Assembly: GCA_902785755.1 (NCBI GenBank)
Contig: CACZZO010000003.1
Location: 242,690-306,689, forward strand
DNA length: 64,000 nt
Origin: an uncultured Bacteroidia bacterium
GTDB lineage: Bacteria > Bacteroidota > Bacteroidia > Bacteroidales > F082
Direction: 5' to 3'
The notes under the pieces: model-generated
Database searches by the model: none
What the model was told of the DNA's origin: nothing
The model's input: the letters and a program-made list of their open reading frames with translations, nothing else
Part shown: positions 26,437 to 34,702 of the stretch, piece after piece
Layout: each line of letters starts with the position of its first letter
Numbering within the stretch: position 1 is the first letter of the stretch
Made by a program: the position numbers and the translations under genes

Positions 26437-28410
26437 TCAATTCCGTTTCACAAACTTCACGGTAGAAACTGTCCCGTTTTCAAAGGTGACACGGGCAAAA
26501 TACATGGCTTCGGGCCAAGTGCTTGCGTCCACTACATTGCCGGAACCAAGATACACCCTTTGTCCGAGAGCATCAAACACCTCAACCAACTCAATGCCAG
26601 TGCCTTCGATGGTGAATTGGGAACGGACGGGGTTAGGATATAGGCTGATAGCACTATTTGCCTCTTCATCAACACCAAGCTCGCAATTGGAAGTGAAGCG
26701 GCACAACTCGCCCACCATCGGCTTGCCTTCGGTGGCATAAATCAAATTGCCAGTCCAATCGTACATTTCAAAGGAACTTTCGTTATCCTTGCCGCCAATG
26801 GCATAGGCCCAATGCAAGCTCAATTCTTCATTGGAAGGCACTTCCACCTTCACCGTTGCCTCAAAGCCATCATCCAATCCAATGCGCTTTACCGAAATGC
26901 CGCGTGAATCAACGATGGAAATGGACTTGGCAATCCAGCCGTCGCCGATGGAATCATGCAATTGGAACGACATCTCGCAGGTCGGGCCATTCAAGATGGT
27001 ATCGCGCTCAAAGCTCCCAATGAACCCGTATGAAAAAGGATAGACCGTGTAATGGCTGATGCCCAATGCGTCGTTGTCATCATAAGAAACCTGTGACCCT
27101 GCCGGCACATCATACTCAGTGTGAATGATTTGGCTGTTGCGGACAAAAACAATGGAATCCAACTTCTCCAAGTTGACTTCACAATAGTTTTGCAAAGGTG
27201 CCTTAAATGAGATTCTGTTCGTTCCTGTGGAAACCGCCTCGACATGAAAATCTTCAATTCGCTGAGGCACATAGCAATAATCAATGTTTGGATATATGCC
27301 GAAAATGGCCTGATGGACATCAGGAAAGGAATAATTGGAAAGATAGAACCCGTCAATGGAGTAATAACCATTGTCAAAGCCTTGCCAACCCCAGTTGAAA
27401 TGGAACATGCCCATATCATCGTAACCGTCGCAAACAAAGGCATGGCCACCGTCGTTGCCGGAGGCGGAGTAATACAGCGGCATTCCCAAATCGAGGTTTT
27501 CTCGCAACATGTTAGCCCATTCGATCTCTGTATGCCAATCCCTTGAGTCGAGGTACATGGAGAGTTCGTCATATCTGAAATAGTTTTGCAAGGCTTCTAC
27601 CACATACCATGAATAGGCACCACTGCCCTCGGGGCTGTACATCATGTTGACACTAATGCCAGCATGACTTTGCAGCAAAGCCACAGCATGGATTTCCTCT
27701 GGTGTTGAAGTCCAATCGAGAAAATCGGGCATCAAGTCATAGCGATAGTTCGTGCCAGCAAAATCGGCATACAATGTTCCGTATGGAAAGCAATCAAACG
27801 CATGAGATTCAGCACCTTGGGCTGGCCATTGCCAATAATACATGATTTGCGACATGGCCGTGGCCACGCAGCCTGCGTAGACATGGCCATTAGGACCCAA
27901 AGAATCCATCGGGCAAAGGTCGTTGTACAAGGCCGACTGGTTCCAAATGCAGGTCAAAAGCGGCTCAATTTCCCTTGTGATTCTCTCGTCGCTGATTCTG
28001 CCCGTTTCGGCAAGTCGCTTCCAATCGCGGACGGCCTCATCGGTGCGATCGTCATTGTTGGCAAACATTTGGCTAAAGCCAGCCTGATAGTTGTTGAAGA
28101 AACTTTGCAGGCCATCAGGAATCTCGTTGGCGCTGAAACCGCTCTCTGTGGAATAGCCCAAGATAGGTTTCGAGCGGTCGTCGGCGGAAACAATGACAAA
28201 GCCCTTCGGCTGCATCGCAAAGACATAGAAACACGGCGTGCCATCGTCGGCAAAGGCAGTGTAGGCCAAGTCAGCCGAAGCCGACTTGATTTCGGTATTG
28301 CAATTCAAGAACTTGATGCCCAACGACTTGGCCGTCTCGACATCCACAGGGTTGGCTTGCATGCCCACAAAGGCAAACGCAAGCAACATGGTAATGATAG
28401 TTTTTTTCAT
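26437..28410 (-). CDS. Secreted C10 (streptopain-type) cysteine protease with T9SS sorting domain
   Basis: The 657-residue protein has a signal peptide (MKKTIITMLLAFAFVGMQA), an inhibitory prodomain (about 20-140) with FVIVSADDRSKPILGYS, and the C10 catalytic domain. The nucleophile is the Cys in HVYAGCVATAMSQIMYYW and the His is in DGGHAFVCDGYD, with a following NWGW. A beta region and a sorting domain (LYPNPVRSQFTIEG) follow. Homologues include streptopain, interpain and PrtT. It is expected to be exported by the type IX system. Confidence 0.93.
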   Translation of the reverse strand: MKKTIITMLLAFAFVGMQANPVDVETAKSLGIKFLNCNTEIKSASADLAYTAFADDGTPCFYVFAMQPKGFVIVSADDRSKPILGYSTESGFSANEIPDGLQSFFNNYQAGFSQMFANNDDRTDEAVRDWKRLAETGRISDERITREIEPLLTCIWNQSALYNDLCPMDSLGPNGHVYAGCVATAMSQIMYYWQWPAQGAESHAFDCFPYGTLYADFAGTNYRYDLMPDFLDWTSTPEEIHAVALLQSHAGISVNMMYSPEGSGAYSWYVVEALQNYFRYDELSMYLDSRDWHTEIEWANMLRENLDLGMPLYYSASGNDGGHAFVCDGYDDMGMFHFNWGWQGFDNGYYSIDGFYLSNYSFPDVHQAIFGIYPNIDYCYVPQRIEDFHVEAVSTGTNRISFKAPLQNYCEVNLEKLDSIVFVRNSQIIHTEYDVPAGSQVSYDDNDALGISHYTVYPFSYGFIGSFERDTILNGPTCEMSFQLHDSIGDGWIAKSISIVDSRGISVKRIGLDDGFEATVKVEVPSNEELSLHWAYAIGGKDNESSFEMYDWTGNLIYATEGKPMVGELCRFTSNCELGVDEEANSAISLYPNPVRSQFTIEGTGIELVEVFDALGQRVYLGSGNVVDASTWPEAMYFARVTFENGTVSTVKFVKRN

Positions 28411-28462
28411 TGTTTTATGAATTAAATGATTATACTTCAGCGTTTTGCATTACAACTATTAG

Positions 28463-28831
28463 TCATCGCTCATCAAACTTGACCAACAAAAACGAATCGG
28501 GGCTACCCTCCTTGGGCAAATAGGCTTGGTCATAAACGATATAATAGACAGAACCCGTTTTGGTCTTGTACACATGCGTAAAGTACTTGAAATCAAAGCC
28601 TTTCTCGGTCATCTGCTGCCGCGTGGCGAAACTCTTTCCTTTCTCGTTCAGTTCCTCAAGGATATTGTGGTTGCGTGCCAGAATCGCGTTGATATTGCGC
28701 ACGATGTTGGTCTGCTTGTGTGTTTTTTCGTAATTATAGCTGTTGCGGCACGAATCGCAGCAAAACTTCTTGTCCATGCGACCGTAAATCGGCTCACCGC
28801 AATAGAGGCATTTTCTTTTTTGTTCTTCCAT
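28463..28831 (-). CDS. Zinc-ribbon hypothetical protein
   Basis: The 122-residue protein starts MEEQKRKCLYCGEPI and continues KKFCCDSCRNSYNYEK, giving CxxC...CxxxC-type zinc ligands. The rest is a helical segment (NAILARNHNILEELNEKG) and a small beta domain (GSVYYIVYDQAYL). This family is common in Bacteroidetes and has no assigned function. Nucleic-acid binding is possible from the ribbon but unproven. Confidence 0.8.
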   Translation of the reverse strand: MEEQKRKCLYCGEPIYGRMDKKFCCDSCRNSYNYEKTHKQTNIVRNINAILARNHNILEELNEKGKSFATRQQMTEKGFDFKYFTHVYKTKTGSVYYIVYDQAYLPKEGSPDSFLLVKFDER

Positions 28832-28837
28832 ATATAT

Positions 28838-28891
28838 TGTTGAGTTTGTTGATTGTTGAACTGTTTTATTGTTGTTACTTTGTTACTTTGT
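28838..28891 (+). repeat. Short tandem TGTTGA / TTGTTACT repeat
   Basis: The gap holds imperfect copies of TTGTTGA-like words, then TGTTACTT twice in tandem. On the minus strand this supplies the last codons and TAA stop of the DUF4159 gene (ACAAAGTAA repeated) and forms the leader of the zinc-ribbon gene. It parallels the dapA case at 17711. Confidence 0.55.
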
Positions 28892-29530
28892 GAAAACATA
28901 CCGTAAGATGTTCGCGCCCATTTTCAGGGCTTTCTCCCGGGTTTCCTGCGAGTCGTGATGCACACGTTGGTCTTCCCAACCGTCGCCGAGGTCACATTCG
29001 TAGGTGAAGATGCACACGATGCGGCCTTCATAAATCAAGGCAAAGAGTTGGGGCGGCTTGTTGTCGTGTTCGTGGATTTTCGGCAGGCCATTCGGGAACG
29101 AGTAAGGCTTCGTGAAAATCTCATGCGAATAGGGTAATTCCACGAAATCCAATTCTGGAAACACTTTTTTCATCTGAGGCTCAATGTATTGTCGGATGCC
29201 GTAGTTGTCGTCGATGTGAAGGAAACCGCCAGCAAGCATGTAGTTTCGGAGGTTTTGCGCCTCGGCAGCATCGAAAACCACATTGCCGTGACCCGTCATA
29301 TAGACGTAAGGATAGTTGAACAAATCTGGACTCGATGGTTCCACGGTCGGCACATTCGGGTTGATGTCGGTGCCAATCTCTTGGTTGCAGAAACGCACCA
29401 AATTGGGCAGCGAGGTCGGGTTGCCGTACCAGTCGCCGCCTCCGCGATATTTCAGCAAGGCAATGTTGAGTTGCTGAGCAGAGGCAACGAAGGAAAACGA
29501 CAGCAATATGATTATCAGCAGTTTCTTCAT
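28883..29530 (-). CDS. DUF4159 domain protein
   Basis: The 215-residue protein has a signal peptide (MKKLLIIILLSFSFVASA). It continues LNIALLKYRGGGDWYGNPTS, NYPYVYMTGHGNVVFDAAEA, LHIDDNYG and IFTYECDLGDGWED, the DUF4159 pattern, a class I glutamine-amidotransferase-like fold. It is periplasmic by signal; the function is unknown. Its start overlaps the rsmE stop as ATGA. Its last codon and stop fall in a short tandem repeat. Confidence 0.88.
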   Translation of the reverse strand: MKKLLIIILLSFSFVASAQQLNIALLKYRGGGDWYGNPTSLPNLVRFCNQEIGTDINPNVPTVEPSSPDLFNYPYVYMTGHGNVVFDAAEAQNLRNYMLAGGFLHIDDNYGIRQYIEPQMKKVFPELDFVELPYSHEIFTKPYSFPNGLPKIHEHDNKPPQLFALIYEGRIVCIFTYECDLGDGWEDQRVHHDSQETREKALKMGANILRYVFTK

Positions 29531-30234
29531 TTCATCTGATTAATGAGTTGAATGGTATGACAGGCCACAAGGGCCGCCGTTTCGGTACGCAAACGTGCCT
29601 CACCAAGGCTGCACGGCACGAAGCCGTTTTCCTTGGCCAAGGCCACTTCCTCTGGACTGAAATCGCCTTCCGGCCCAATGAGCACCAAGGCGTTTTCTCC
29701 TTTATTATATAAGTCACAAAGGCAATCTTTCACATCATCGTCAATCCAAGCGATAAACTTCTGGCCTTCAAAGGGTTGCTTCACCAATTTGTCAAACGGT
29801 ACCAAGTCCTCCACCTTTGGCAGGCGCGACTTGATGCTCTGCTTCATCGCCGCCACCATCACCTTCTGGAAACGCTCCACATTGGCGGCGCGACGCTCGG
29901 AATGGTACGAAGTGAACAGCCTCACGCGGTCGATGCCAATTTCCGTGGCCTTTTCCAAAAACCACTCCGTCCGCTCGTTGAGTTTGGTCGGCGCGATGGC
30001 GATTTCGAGCTTGAAGTTCCAATGGTCATACCCTTTGCGTTGGTTGCTCAAATTGACCGTTGCCCGTTTAGGCAAAGCCTCCACCAATTCTGCATCAAAC
30101 AGATAACCTTCGCCGTTGGTGACGCAGAAACGCTCACCTTCGGTCATGCGCAGCACCTTGACACAGTGCTTCGATTCGTCCTCGGGGAGGGTGGTTAGGC
30201 CTTCTTTCGCGTTGGGTATGTAAAAGACGTTCAT
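29527..30234 (-). CDS. rsmE: 16S rRNA (uracil-1498-N3)-methyltransferase
   Basis: RsmE methylates U1498 in the 16S rRNA decoding region. The 235-residue protein has an N-terminal PUA-like part (HCVKVLRMTEGERFCVTNGEG), then KATEIGIDRVRLF, a middle motif AAMKQSIKSRLPKV, and the SPOUT knot LVLIGPEGDFSPEEV with SLGEARLRTETAAL. All SAM-binding motifs are present. It follows argS across a large inverted-repeat element, and its stop overlaps the DUF4159 start. Confidence 0.95.
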   Translation of the reverse strand: MNVFYIPNAKEGLTTLPEDESKHCVKVLRMTEGERFCVTNGEGYLFDAELVEALPKRATVNLSNQRKGYDHWNFKLEIAIAPTKLNERTEWFLEKATEIGIDRVRLFTSYHSERRAANVERFQKVMVAAMKQSIKSRLPKVEDLVPFDKLVKQPFEGQKFIAWIDDDVKDCLCDLYNKGENALVLIGPEGDFSPEEVALAKENGFVPCSLGEARLRTETAALVACHTIQLINQMK

Positions 30235-30247
30235 TGGATGCTAATTT

Positions 30248-30408
30248 AACTACGAATTACTCGAATAATGCGAATTTTGCACGAATGCAATTTTGCAACT
30301 TCGTTGCGGATGAATACGAATGGAGAACCGAATAAATTCGTATAATTCCGCAGCCTTGGCTGCAAAATTCTTACAAAACCATTCGTTACATTCGTGAAAT
30401 TCGTAGTT
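30248..30408. repeat. Large inverted-repeat element, ACGAATT type (161 bp)
   Basis: The left arm is AACTACGAATTACTCGAAT with further GCGAATT and ACGAAT words. The right arm read in reverse is AACTACGAATTTCACGAAT. The interior holds GCAAC-TTC-GTTGC, a second inverted pair ATACGAAT/ATTCGTAT and the perfect hairpin GCAGCC-TT-GGCTGC. It lies between argS and rsmE, which are co-directional. Confidence 0.8.
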
Positions 30409-30419
30409 CCATTTCATAA

Positions 30420-32231
30420 TCACATTCTCTCTGGCATTCCTATTCCCAACAATTCTGATGCATTCCTCAGCAAGGCCGCAACCATGTCGCAGACCTGCAA
30501 GCGAAACATTCTACGGTCGGTGTCAGACTCCTTCAGGATGCTGCATTCTTGATAGAACTGGTTGAATTCTTTGGCGAGGTCGAAGATGAAATTGGCAATC
30601 ATTGCGGGGCTACGGTTTTCAGCGGCCTGGTTCAGCACCATCGGCCAACCGTACATCATCACGATGATTTCCTTTTCCTTGGGCTGCAAGTCGCTGACTT
30701 TCACCTCACTTTCGAGCTTGATACCTTGTTCCTCGGCCTTGCGCAGCACCGAGCAGATACGCGCGTGGGTATATTGCACAAACGGACCCGTGTTGCCATT
30801 GAAGTCGATGGACTCCTCCGGGTTGAAGAGCATAGTCTTCTTCGGGTCGACCTTGAGGATGAAATACTTCAAGGCGCCCAAGCCGATAGTATGATACAGT
30901 TTATCAGCATCTTCTGGCGAGAGATCCTTGGCCTTGCCGAGTTCGTCGGAAACAGCCTTGGCTGTAGCCACCATCTCGTCCATGAGGTCGTCGGCATCGA
31001 CCACCGTACCTTCGCGTGACTTCATCTTGCCATTGGGCAATTCAACCATACCATAAGACAGGTGCTCAATATCGTTGCCCCACTCGCGACCCAAGCGTAC
31101 CAACACACGCTTCAGCACATCGAAGTGGTAAATCTGCTCATTTCCAACGACATAAATCAGTTTTTCAGGGTCGTATTCATTGACGCGAAGCTGGGCGGTG
31201 CCAAGGTCTTGGGTCATGTAAACTGAGGTGCCGTCGCGGCGGAGCAGGAGTTTTTCGTCCAAGCCCTCATCGCGGAGGTCGCACCAAACGGAGTTGTCGT
31301 CGCGGCGATAGAGCACGCCCTTTTCGAGGCCTTCCTGCACCAATGCCTTACCCAAAAGATAGGTCTGCGATTCGTAGTAAATCTTCTCGAAAGCCACGCC
31401 CATGCGCTTGTAGGTCACATCGAAGCCGTCGTACACCCATTGGTTCATCGTTTCCCACAGGTGGCGCACCTCGGGGTCGTTGGCCTCCCATTTGCGGAGC
31501 ATCTCGCGAGCTTCCTGCATCAGCGTGGACTCGGTTTCGGCCTTGGCTTTAGCTTCTTCCTGTTCTTTTTCGCTCAAATCGGCAAAGTTCGCAGGCAACA
31601 GGGTTTTCAACTCCTCTTTATATTTTTTATCGAACAGCACATAGAAGTCGCCGATGAGGTGGTCGCCTTTCTTGCCCGTCGATTCGGGCGTACAGCCGTT
31701 GCCCCATTTCTGCCAGGCCAACATGCTCTTGCAGATATGTATTCCTCTGTCATTCACCAAATTAACGCGCACTACATTCTTGCCGTTGGCTTTCATGATT
31801 TCAGAAACACTCCAACCGAGGAGGTTGTTGCGGATATGGCCCAAATGCAATGGTTTGTTCGTATTGGGCGAGGAATACTCGATGACCACGGACTTGCCCG
31901 AAACAGGTTTGCGGCCATATTCGCGATTCTCATGGTTCTCCCTGAAGAAATCCATCCAGAACTTGTCGGAAATCAACAAGTTGAGGAATCCTTTCACCAC
32001 ATTGAACTTGGCAATCATGTCCGATTCCTTGATCATCTCGGCACCCATTTCGTTGGCCAATTGCTCAGGATTGCGGCCTGCCAATTTCCCGAAGGGGAAC
32101 ACCACGATGGTCATGTCGCCCTCAAACTCAGGGCGCGTTTTTTGGAAATTCACCTGCTGCACAGGCGGTTCTTGTCCATATAAAGTTTTGAATGACTTTA
32201 TGAATAACTGTCTTAATACTTGTTCTAACAT
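30420..32231 (-). CDS. argS: Arginine-tRNA ligase
   Basis: The 603-residue class Ia synthetase has the N-terminal tRNA D-loop-binding domain (1-110), the HIGH motif as KPLHLGHIRNNLLG (about 128), the catalytic YSSPNTNKP before it, and a KMSKS equivalent GKMKSREGTVVD (about 395). The C-terminal anticodon-binding helices end LRNASELLGIGMPERM. It attaches Arg to tRNA-Arg and needs tRNA for activation. TAATTTTG at 32261-32254 on the minus strand is a likely promoter box. Confidence 0.96.
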   Translation of the reverse strand: MLEQVLRQLFIKSFKTLYGQEPPVQQVNFQKTRPEFEGDMTIVVFPFGKLAGRNPEQLANEMGAEMIKESDMIAKFNVVKGFLNLLISDKFWMDFFRENHENREYGRKPVSGKSVVIEYSSPNTNKPLHLGHIRNNLLGWSVSEIMKANGKNVVRVNLVNDRGIHICKSMLAWQKWGNGCTPESTGKKGDHLIGDFYVLFDKKYKEELKTLLPANFADLSEKEQEEAKAKAETESTLMQEAREMLRKWEANDPEVRHLWETMNQWVYDGFDVTYKRMGVAFEKIYYESQTYLLGKALVQEGLEKGVLYRRDDNSVWCDLRDEGLDEKLLLRRDGTSVYMTQDLGTAQLRVNEYDPEKLIYVVGNEQIYHFDVLKRVLVRLGREWGNDIEHLSYGMVELPNGKMKSREGTVVDADDLMDEMVATAKAVSDELGKAKDLSPEDADKLYHTIGLGALKYFILKVDPKKTMLFNPEESIDFNGNTGPFVQYTHARICSVLRKAEEQGIKLESEVKVSDLQPKEKEIIVMMYGWPMVLNQAAENRSPAMIANFIFDLAKEFNQFYQECSILKESDTDRRMFRLQVCDMVAALLRNASELLGIGMPERM

Positions 32232-32303
32232 ATTAACTTGGTTTTTCTGATGGCAAAATTACAAAACTTCAACAAAACCCCTTATATTTTTTCGTTTTTT
32301 CCC

Positions 32304-32332
32304 TTGCGAAAAAGAAAACTTTCCTATCTTTG
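32304..32332 (+). promoter_or_regulatory. Promoter upstream of pyrB leader
   Basis: TTGC at 32304-32307 and TATCTTTG at 32325-32332 are separated by 17 bases and fit the Bacteroidetes consensus. Transcription would begin close to the ATG at 32340, about 150 bases before pyrB. Confidence 0.6.
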
Positions 32333-32339
32333 CAGTCCG

Positions 32340-32504
32340 ATGAGGTACTTAATCAAGCCATCGGAAAAGATTGAAACTTGGGAATCAACTTGTTCCCTCA
32401 CCGTGAGTTTTCCTTTTTTATCATATTTGGCGGTCACATTGTTGGCCGTCTTTTTTTTGCAATATCAACAAACTAAATCGATAAGCCTATGTCAATTTCA
32501 CTGA
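32340..32504 (+). other. Leader region with 54-codon open frame overlapping pyrB start
   Basis: An open frame begins at an ATG eight bases after the promoter box and ends at a TGA 16 bases inside pyrB. It encodes 54 residues with a Phe-rich stretch (VSFPFLSYL and AVFFLQ) from two T-rich tracts (32408-32417 and 32451-32459). This resembles the position of the E. coli pyrL leader, which senses UTP, but only a weak 3-4 bp stem precedes the second T tract. It may simply be untranslated leader. Confidence 0.35.
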
Positions 32505-33409
32505 AAAACCGCAGCCTGATTTCCATCAGCGACTACACGCCTGAGGAAATCTGCCACGTCCTTGACATCGCCGAGGACTTCGAGAAAAACCCACACCAGA
32601 ACCTGCTGAACGGACGCATCATCGCCTCACTCTTCTTCGAGCCGTCGACGCGCACCCGCTTGAGTTTCGAGACGGCCATCCAACTCTTGGGCGGCAACGT
32701 CATCGGATTCAGCAGCACCGCCGGAACGAGCATCCAGAAGGGCGAATCCCTCGCCGACACCATCACGATGGTGGCCAGTTACGCCGACCTCATCGTCATG
32801 CGCAACCCCATCGAAGGCTCGGCGCGTTTTGCCTCCGAAGTGTCGAAAGTGCCGGTCATCAACGCGGGCGACGGCGCCAACCAGCATCCCACCCAATGCA
32901 TGCTCGACCTCTACAGCATCCGCAAGACACAGGGAACGCTTGAAAATCTGGAGATTACACTCGTCGGCGACCTGAAATACGGCCGCACCGTCCATAGCCT
33001 CGTGGAGGCCATGTGCAACTTCAACGCGAAGTTCAACTTGGTTTCGCCTGTCGAGTTGAAGCTGCCGAGTGTCGTCAAGCAGCACATCAAGGACCGCAAC
33101 CTCGAATACCATCAGTACACCGAATTGGAGGACGCCATCCCCCACTCCGACATCATCTACATGACCCGCATCCAGCGCGAGCGCTTCCCCGACCCAGAGG
33201 AATACGAGAAGGTGAAGAATTCGTACGTGCTGCGCAACGCTATGTTGGAGAACTCGAAGCCCAACTGCCGTGTGCTGCACCCGCTGCCGCGCGTCAATGA
33301 AATCCATGTAGATGTCGATGCCAACCCAAAGGCATATTATTTCCAACAGGCACAAAACGGAGTTTATGCCCGTCAGGCACTCATCGCTTCAATTTTAGGA
33401 TTAAAATGA
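32489..33409 (+). CDS. pyrB: Aspartate carbamoyltransferase catalytic chain
   Basis: PyrB joins carbamoyl phosphate and aspartate, the committed step of pyrimidine synthesis. The 306-residue protein has [15 protein letters not shown] (phosphate-binding STRTR near 52), the mobile loop [29 protein letters not shown] and HPLPRVNEI. Length is typical. The regulatory chain gene follows after an unusually long 172-base gap. Confidence 0.96.
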   Translation: MSISLKNRSLISISDYTPEEICHVLDIAEDFEKNPHQNLLNGRIIASLFFEPSTRTRLSFETAIQLLGGNVIGFSSTAGTSIQKGESLADTITMVASYADLIVMRNPIEGSARFASEVSKVPVINAGDGANQHPTQCMLDLYSIRKTQGTLENLEITLVGDLKYGRTVHSLVEAMCNFNAKFNLVSPVELKLPSVVKQHIKDRNLEYHQYTELEDAIPHSDIIYMTRIQRERFPDPEEYEKVKNSYVLRNAMLENSKPNCRVLHPLPRVNEIHVDVDANPKAYYFQQAQNGVYARQALIASILGLK

Positions 33410-33581
33410 TTGGTATTTGCTTCGCAAAGAAATCTGTCAAAAATCAATATAAAATCAATCAAAAATCAAAACAATGATAAAAAGATTCGAAATCGGATTT
33501 TAGAAGATTTTGAGATATATTTTTGAACGATTTCTACACGAAGTGTATCCCACATAAGACAAACAACAAACACACAACACT
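33410..33581 (+). other. pyrB-pyrI gap with a possible internal promoter
   Basis: An AT-rich gap with repeated AAAATCAA words. TATTTTTG at 33518-33525 fits a -7 box and could give separate expression of pyrI; no clear -33 is seen. No gene was recognised. Confidence 0.35.
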
Positions 33582-34049
33582 ATGGAAAAGAAAAAAGAAC
33601 TGACCGTTAGCGCCATTGAGAATGGCACCGTCATCGACCATATTCCCGCCGACAAGGTGTTCCAAGTCGTTAAGATTTTGGGCTTGGAGAAAGTCACCAC
33701 ACCCGTGTATTTCGGCACCAACGTGGAGAGCAAGAAGTACGGCACAAAGGGCTTCGTCAAAGCCTCCGACAAATACTTCGCGCCCGAAGATGTGAACAAG
33801 ATTGCACTCGTCGCCCCCACCGCTTCCATCATCGAAATCAAGGACTTCGAGGTCATCAGGAAGCAGACAGTGACCATCCCGGAGCGCATCGAGAACATCG
33901 TGAAGTGCTTCAACCCGAACTGCGTCACCAACAAGGAACACGACGTGCCGACCAAGTTCACCGTGATTAAGGACGCTGAGGGCAACATCAAACTGCACTG
34001 CCACTATTGCGAAAAGAACACCACGCAAGACAAGCTGGAATTCATTTGA
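33582..34049 (+). CDS. pyrI: Aspartate carbamoyltransferase regulatory chain
   Basis: PyrI binds CTP/ATP and gives allosteric control to PyrB. The 155-residue protein has an N-terminal allosteric domain (NGTVIDHIPADKVFQVVKIL) and a C-terminal zinc domain with four Cys: CFNPNC near 107 and CHYC near 138. Its presence implies a class B type PyrB-PyrI dodecamer. Confidence 0.95.
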   Translation: MEKKKELTVSAIENGTVIDHIPADKVFQVVKILGLEKVTTPVYFGTNVESKKYGTKGFVKASDKYFAPEDVNKIALVAPTASIIEIKDFEVIRKQTVTIPERIENIVKCFNPNCVTNKEHDVPTKFTVIKDAEGNIKLHCHYCEKNTTQDKLEFI

Positions 34050-34051
34050 TT

Positions 34052-34630
34052 ATGAAGAAAACAGGCATTATTATCGCCATCATTGTGGGTGTCATCCTCA
34101 TTTGGGGCATCGGCACCTACAATGGTTTCGTCAAGAAGCAAGAGGCCATGACCACGGCTTGGAGCCAAGTGGAGAACGTCTACCAACGCCGAGCCGACCT
34201 CGTTCCGAACCTCGTCGCCTTGGTGAAGAACTACACCGAGTATGAACAAGGTACAATTTTGGCCGTGACCAAAGCCCGCGCCAAGGCCGCCAAAGCCGCC
34301 GTCAACACGGAAAACTTCGACGAGAACGAGTTTGCCAATTTTGAAACCGCTCAAGATGAGTTGGGCAACTCCCTTAACCGCCTCATCGTTTCAGTCGAGA
34401 ACTACCCCGACCTGAAAGCCAACGAGGAATATCTCACCTTGCAGGCGCAGTTGGCGGGCTGCGAGAACCGCATTCTCACCGAGCGCAACCGCTTCAACGA
34501 AACCGCCAAGGTTTACAACCAAAGTGTCCGAAAGTTTCCGAGCAGCTTGATTGCCAAGATGTTCGGCTTCGAGAAGCGGCCTTATTTCGAGGCTGATGAA
34601 GGGGCTGACAAAGTGCCAGAAACATTTTGA
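34052..34630 (+). CDS. LemA family protein
   Basis: The 192-residue protein starts at the ATG at 34052, two bases after pyrI. It has one N-terminal membrane helix (TGIIIAIIVGVILIWGIGTY), then the LemA hallmark VYQRRADLVPNLVALVKNY and long helices with ENYPDLKANEEYLTLQ and ERNRFNETAKVYNQ. LemA proteins are membrane-anchored helical bundles of uncertain function. A two-way terminator follows. Confidence 0.92.
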   Translation: MKKTGIIIAIIVGVILIWGIGTYNGFVKKQEAMTTAWSQVENVYQRRADLVPNLVALVKNYTEYEQGTILAVTKARAKAAKAAVNTENFDENEFANFETAQDELGNSLNRLIVSVENYPDLKANEEYLTLQAQLAGCENRILTERNRFNETAKVYNQSVRKFPSSLIAKMFGFEKRPYFEADEGADKVPETF

Positions 34631-34648
34631 TTGGCCTTGGACGTAATG

Positions 34649-34689
34649 AAAATCGGGCAGAGAACTTGATGTTTCTGCCCGATTTTTTT
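34649..34689. terminator. Two-way terminator between lemA-like and AAA genes
   Basis: AAAATCGGGCAGA pairs with TCTGCCCGATTTT across a 12-base loop, flanked by A and T tracts, so it would work on both strands for the convergent genes. Confidence 0.85.
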
Positions 34690-34702
34690 CAAATGCCCTA
34701 TC

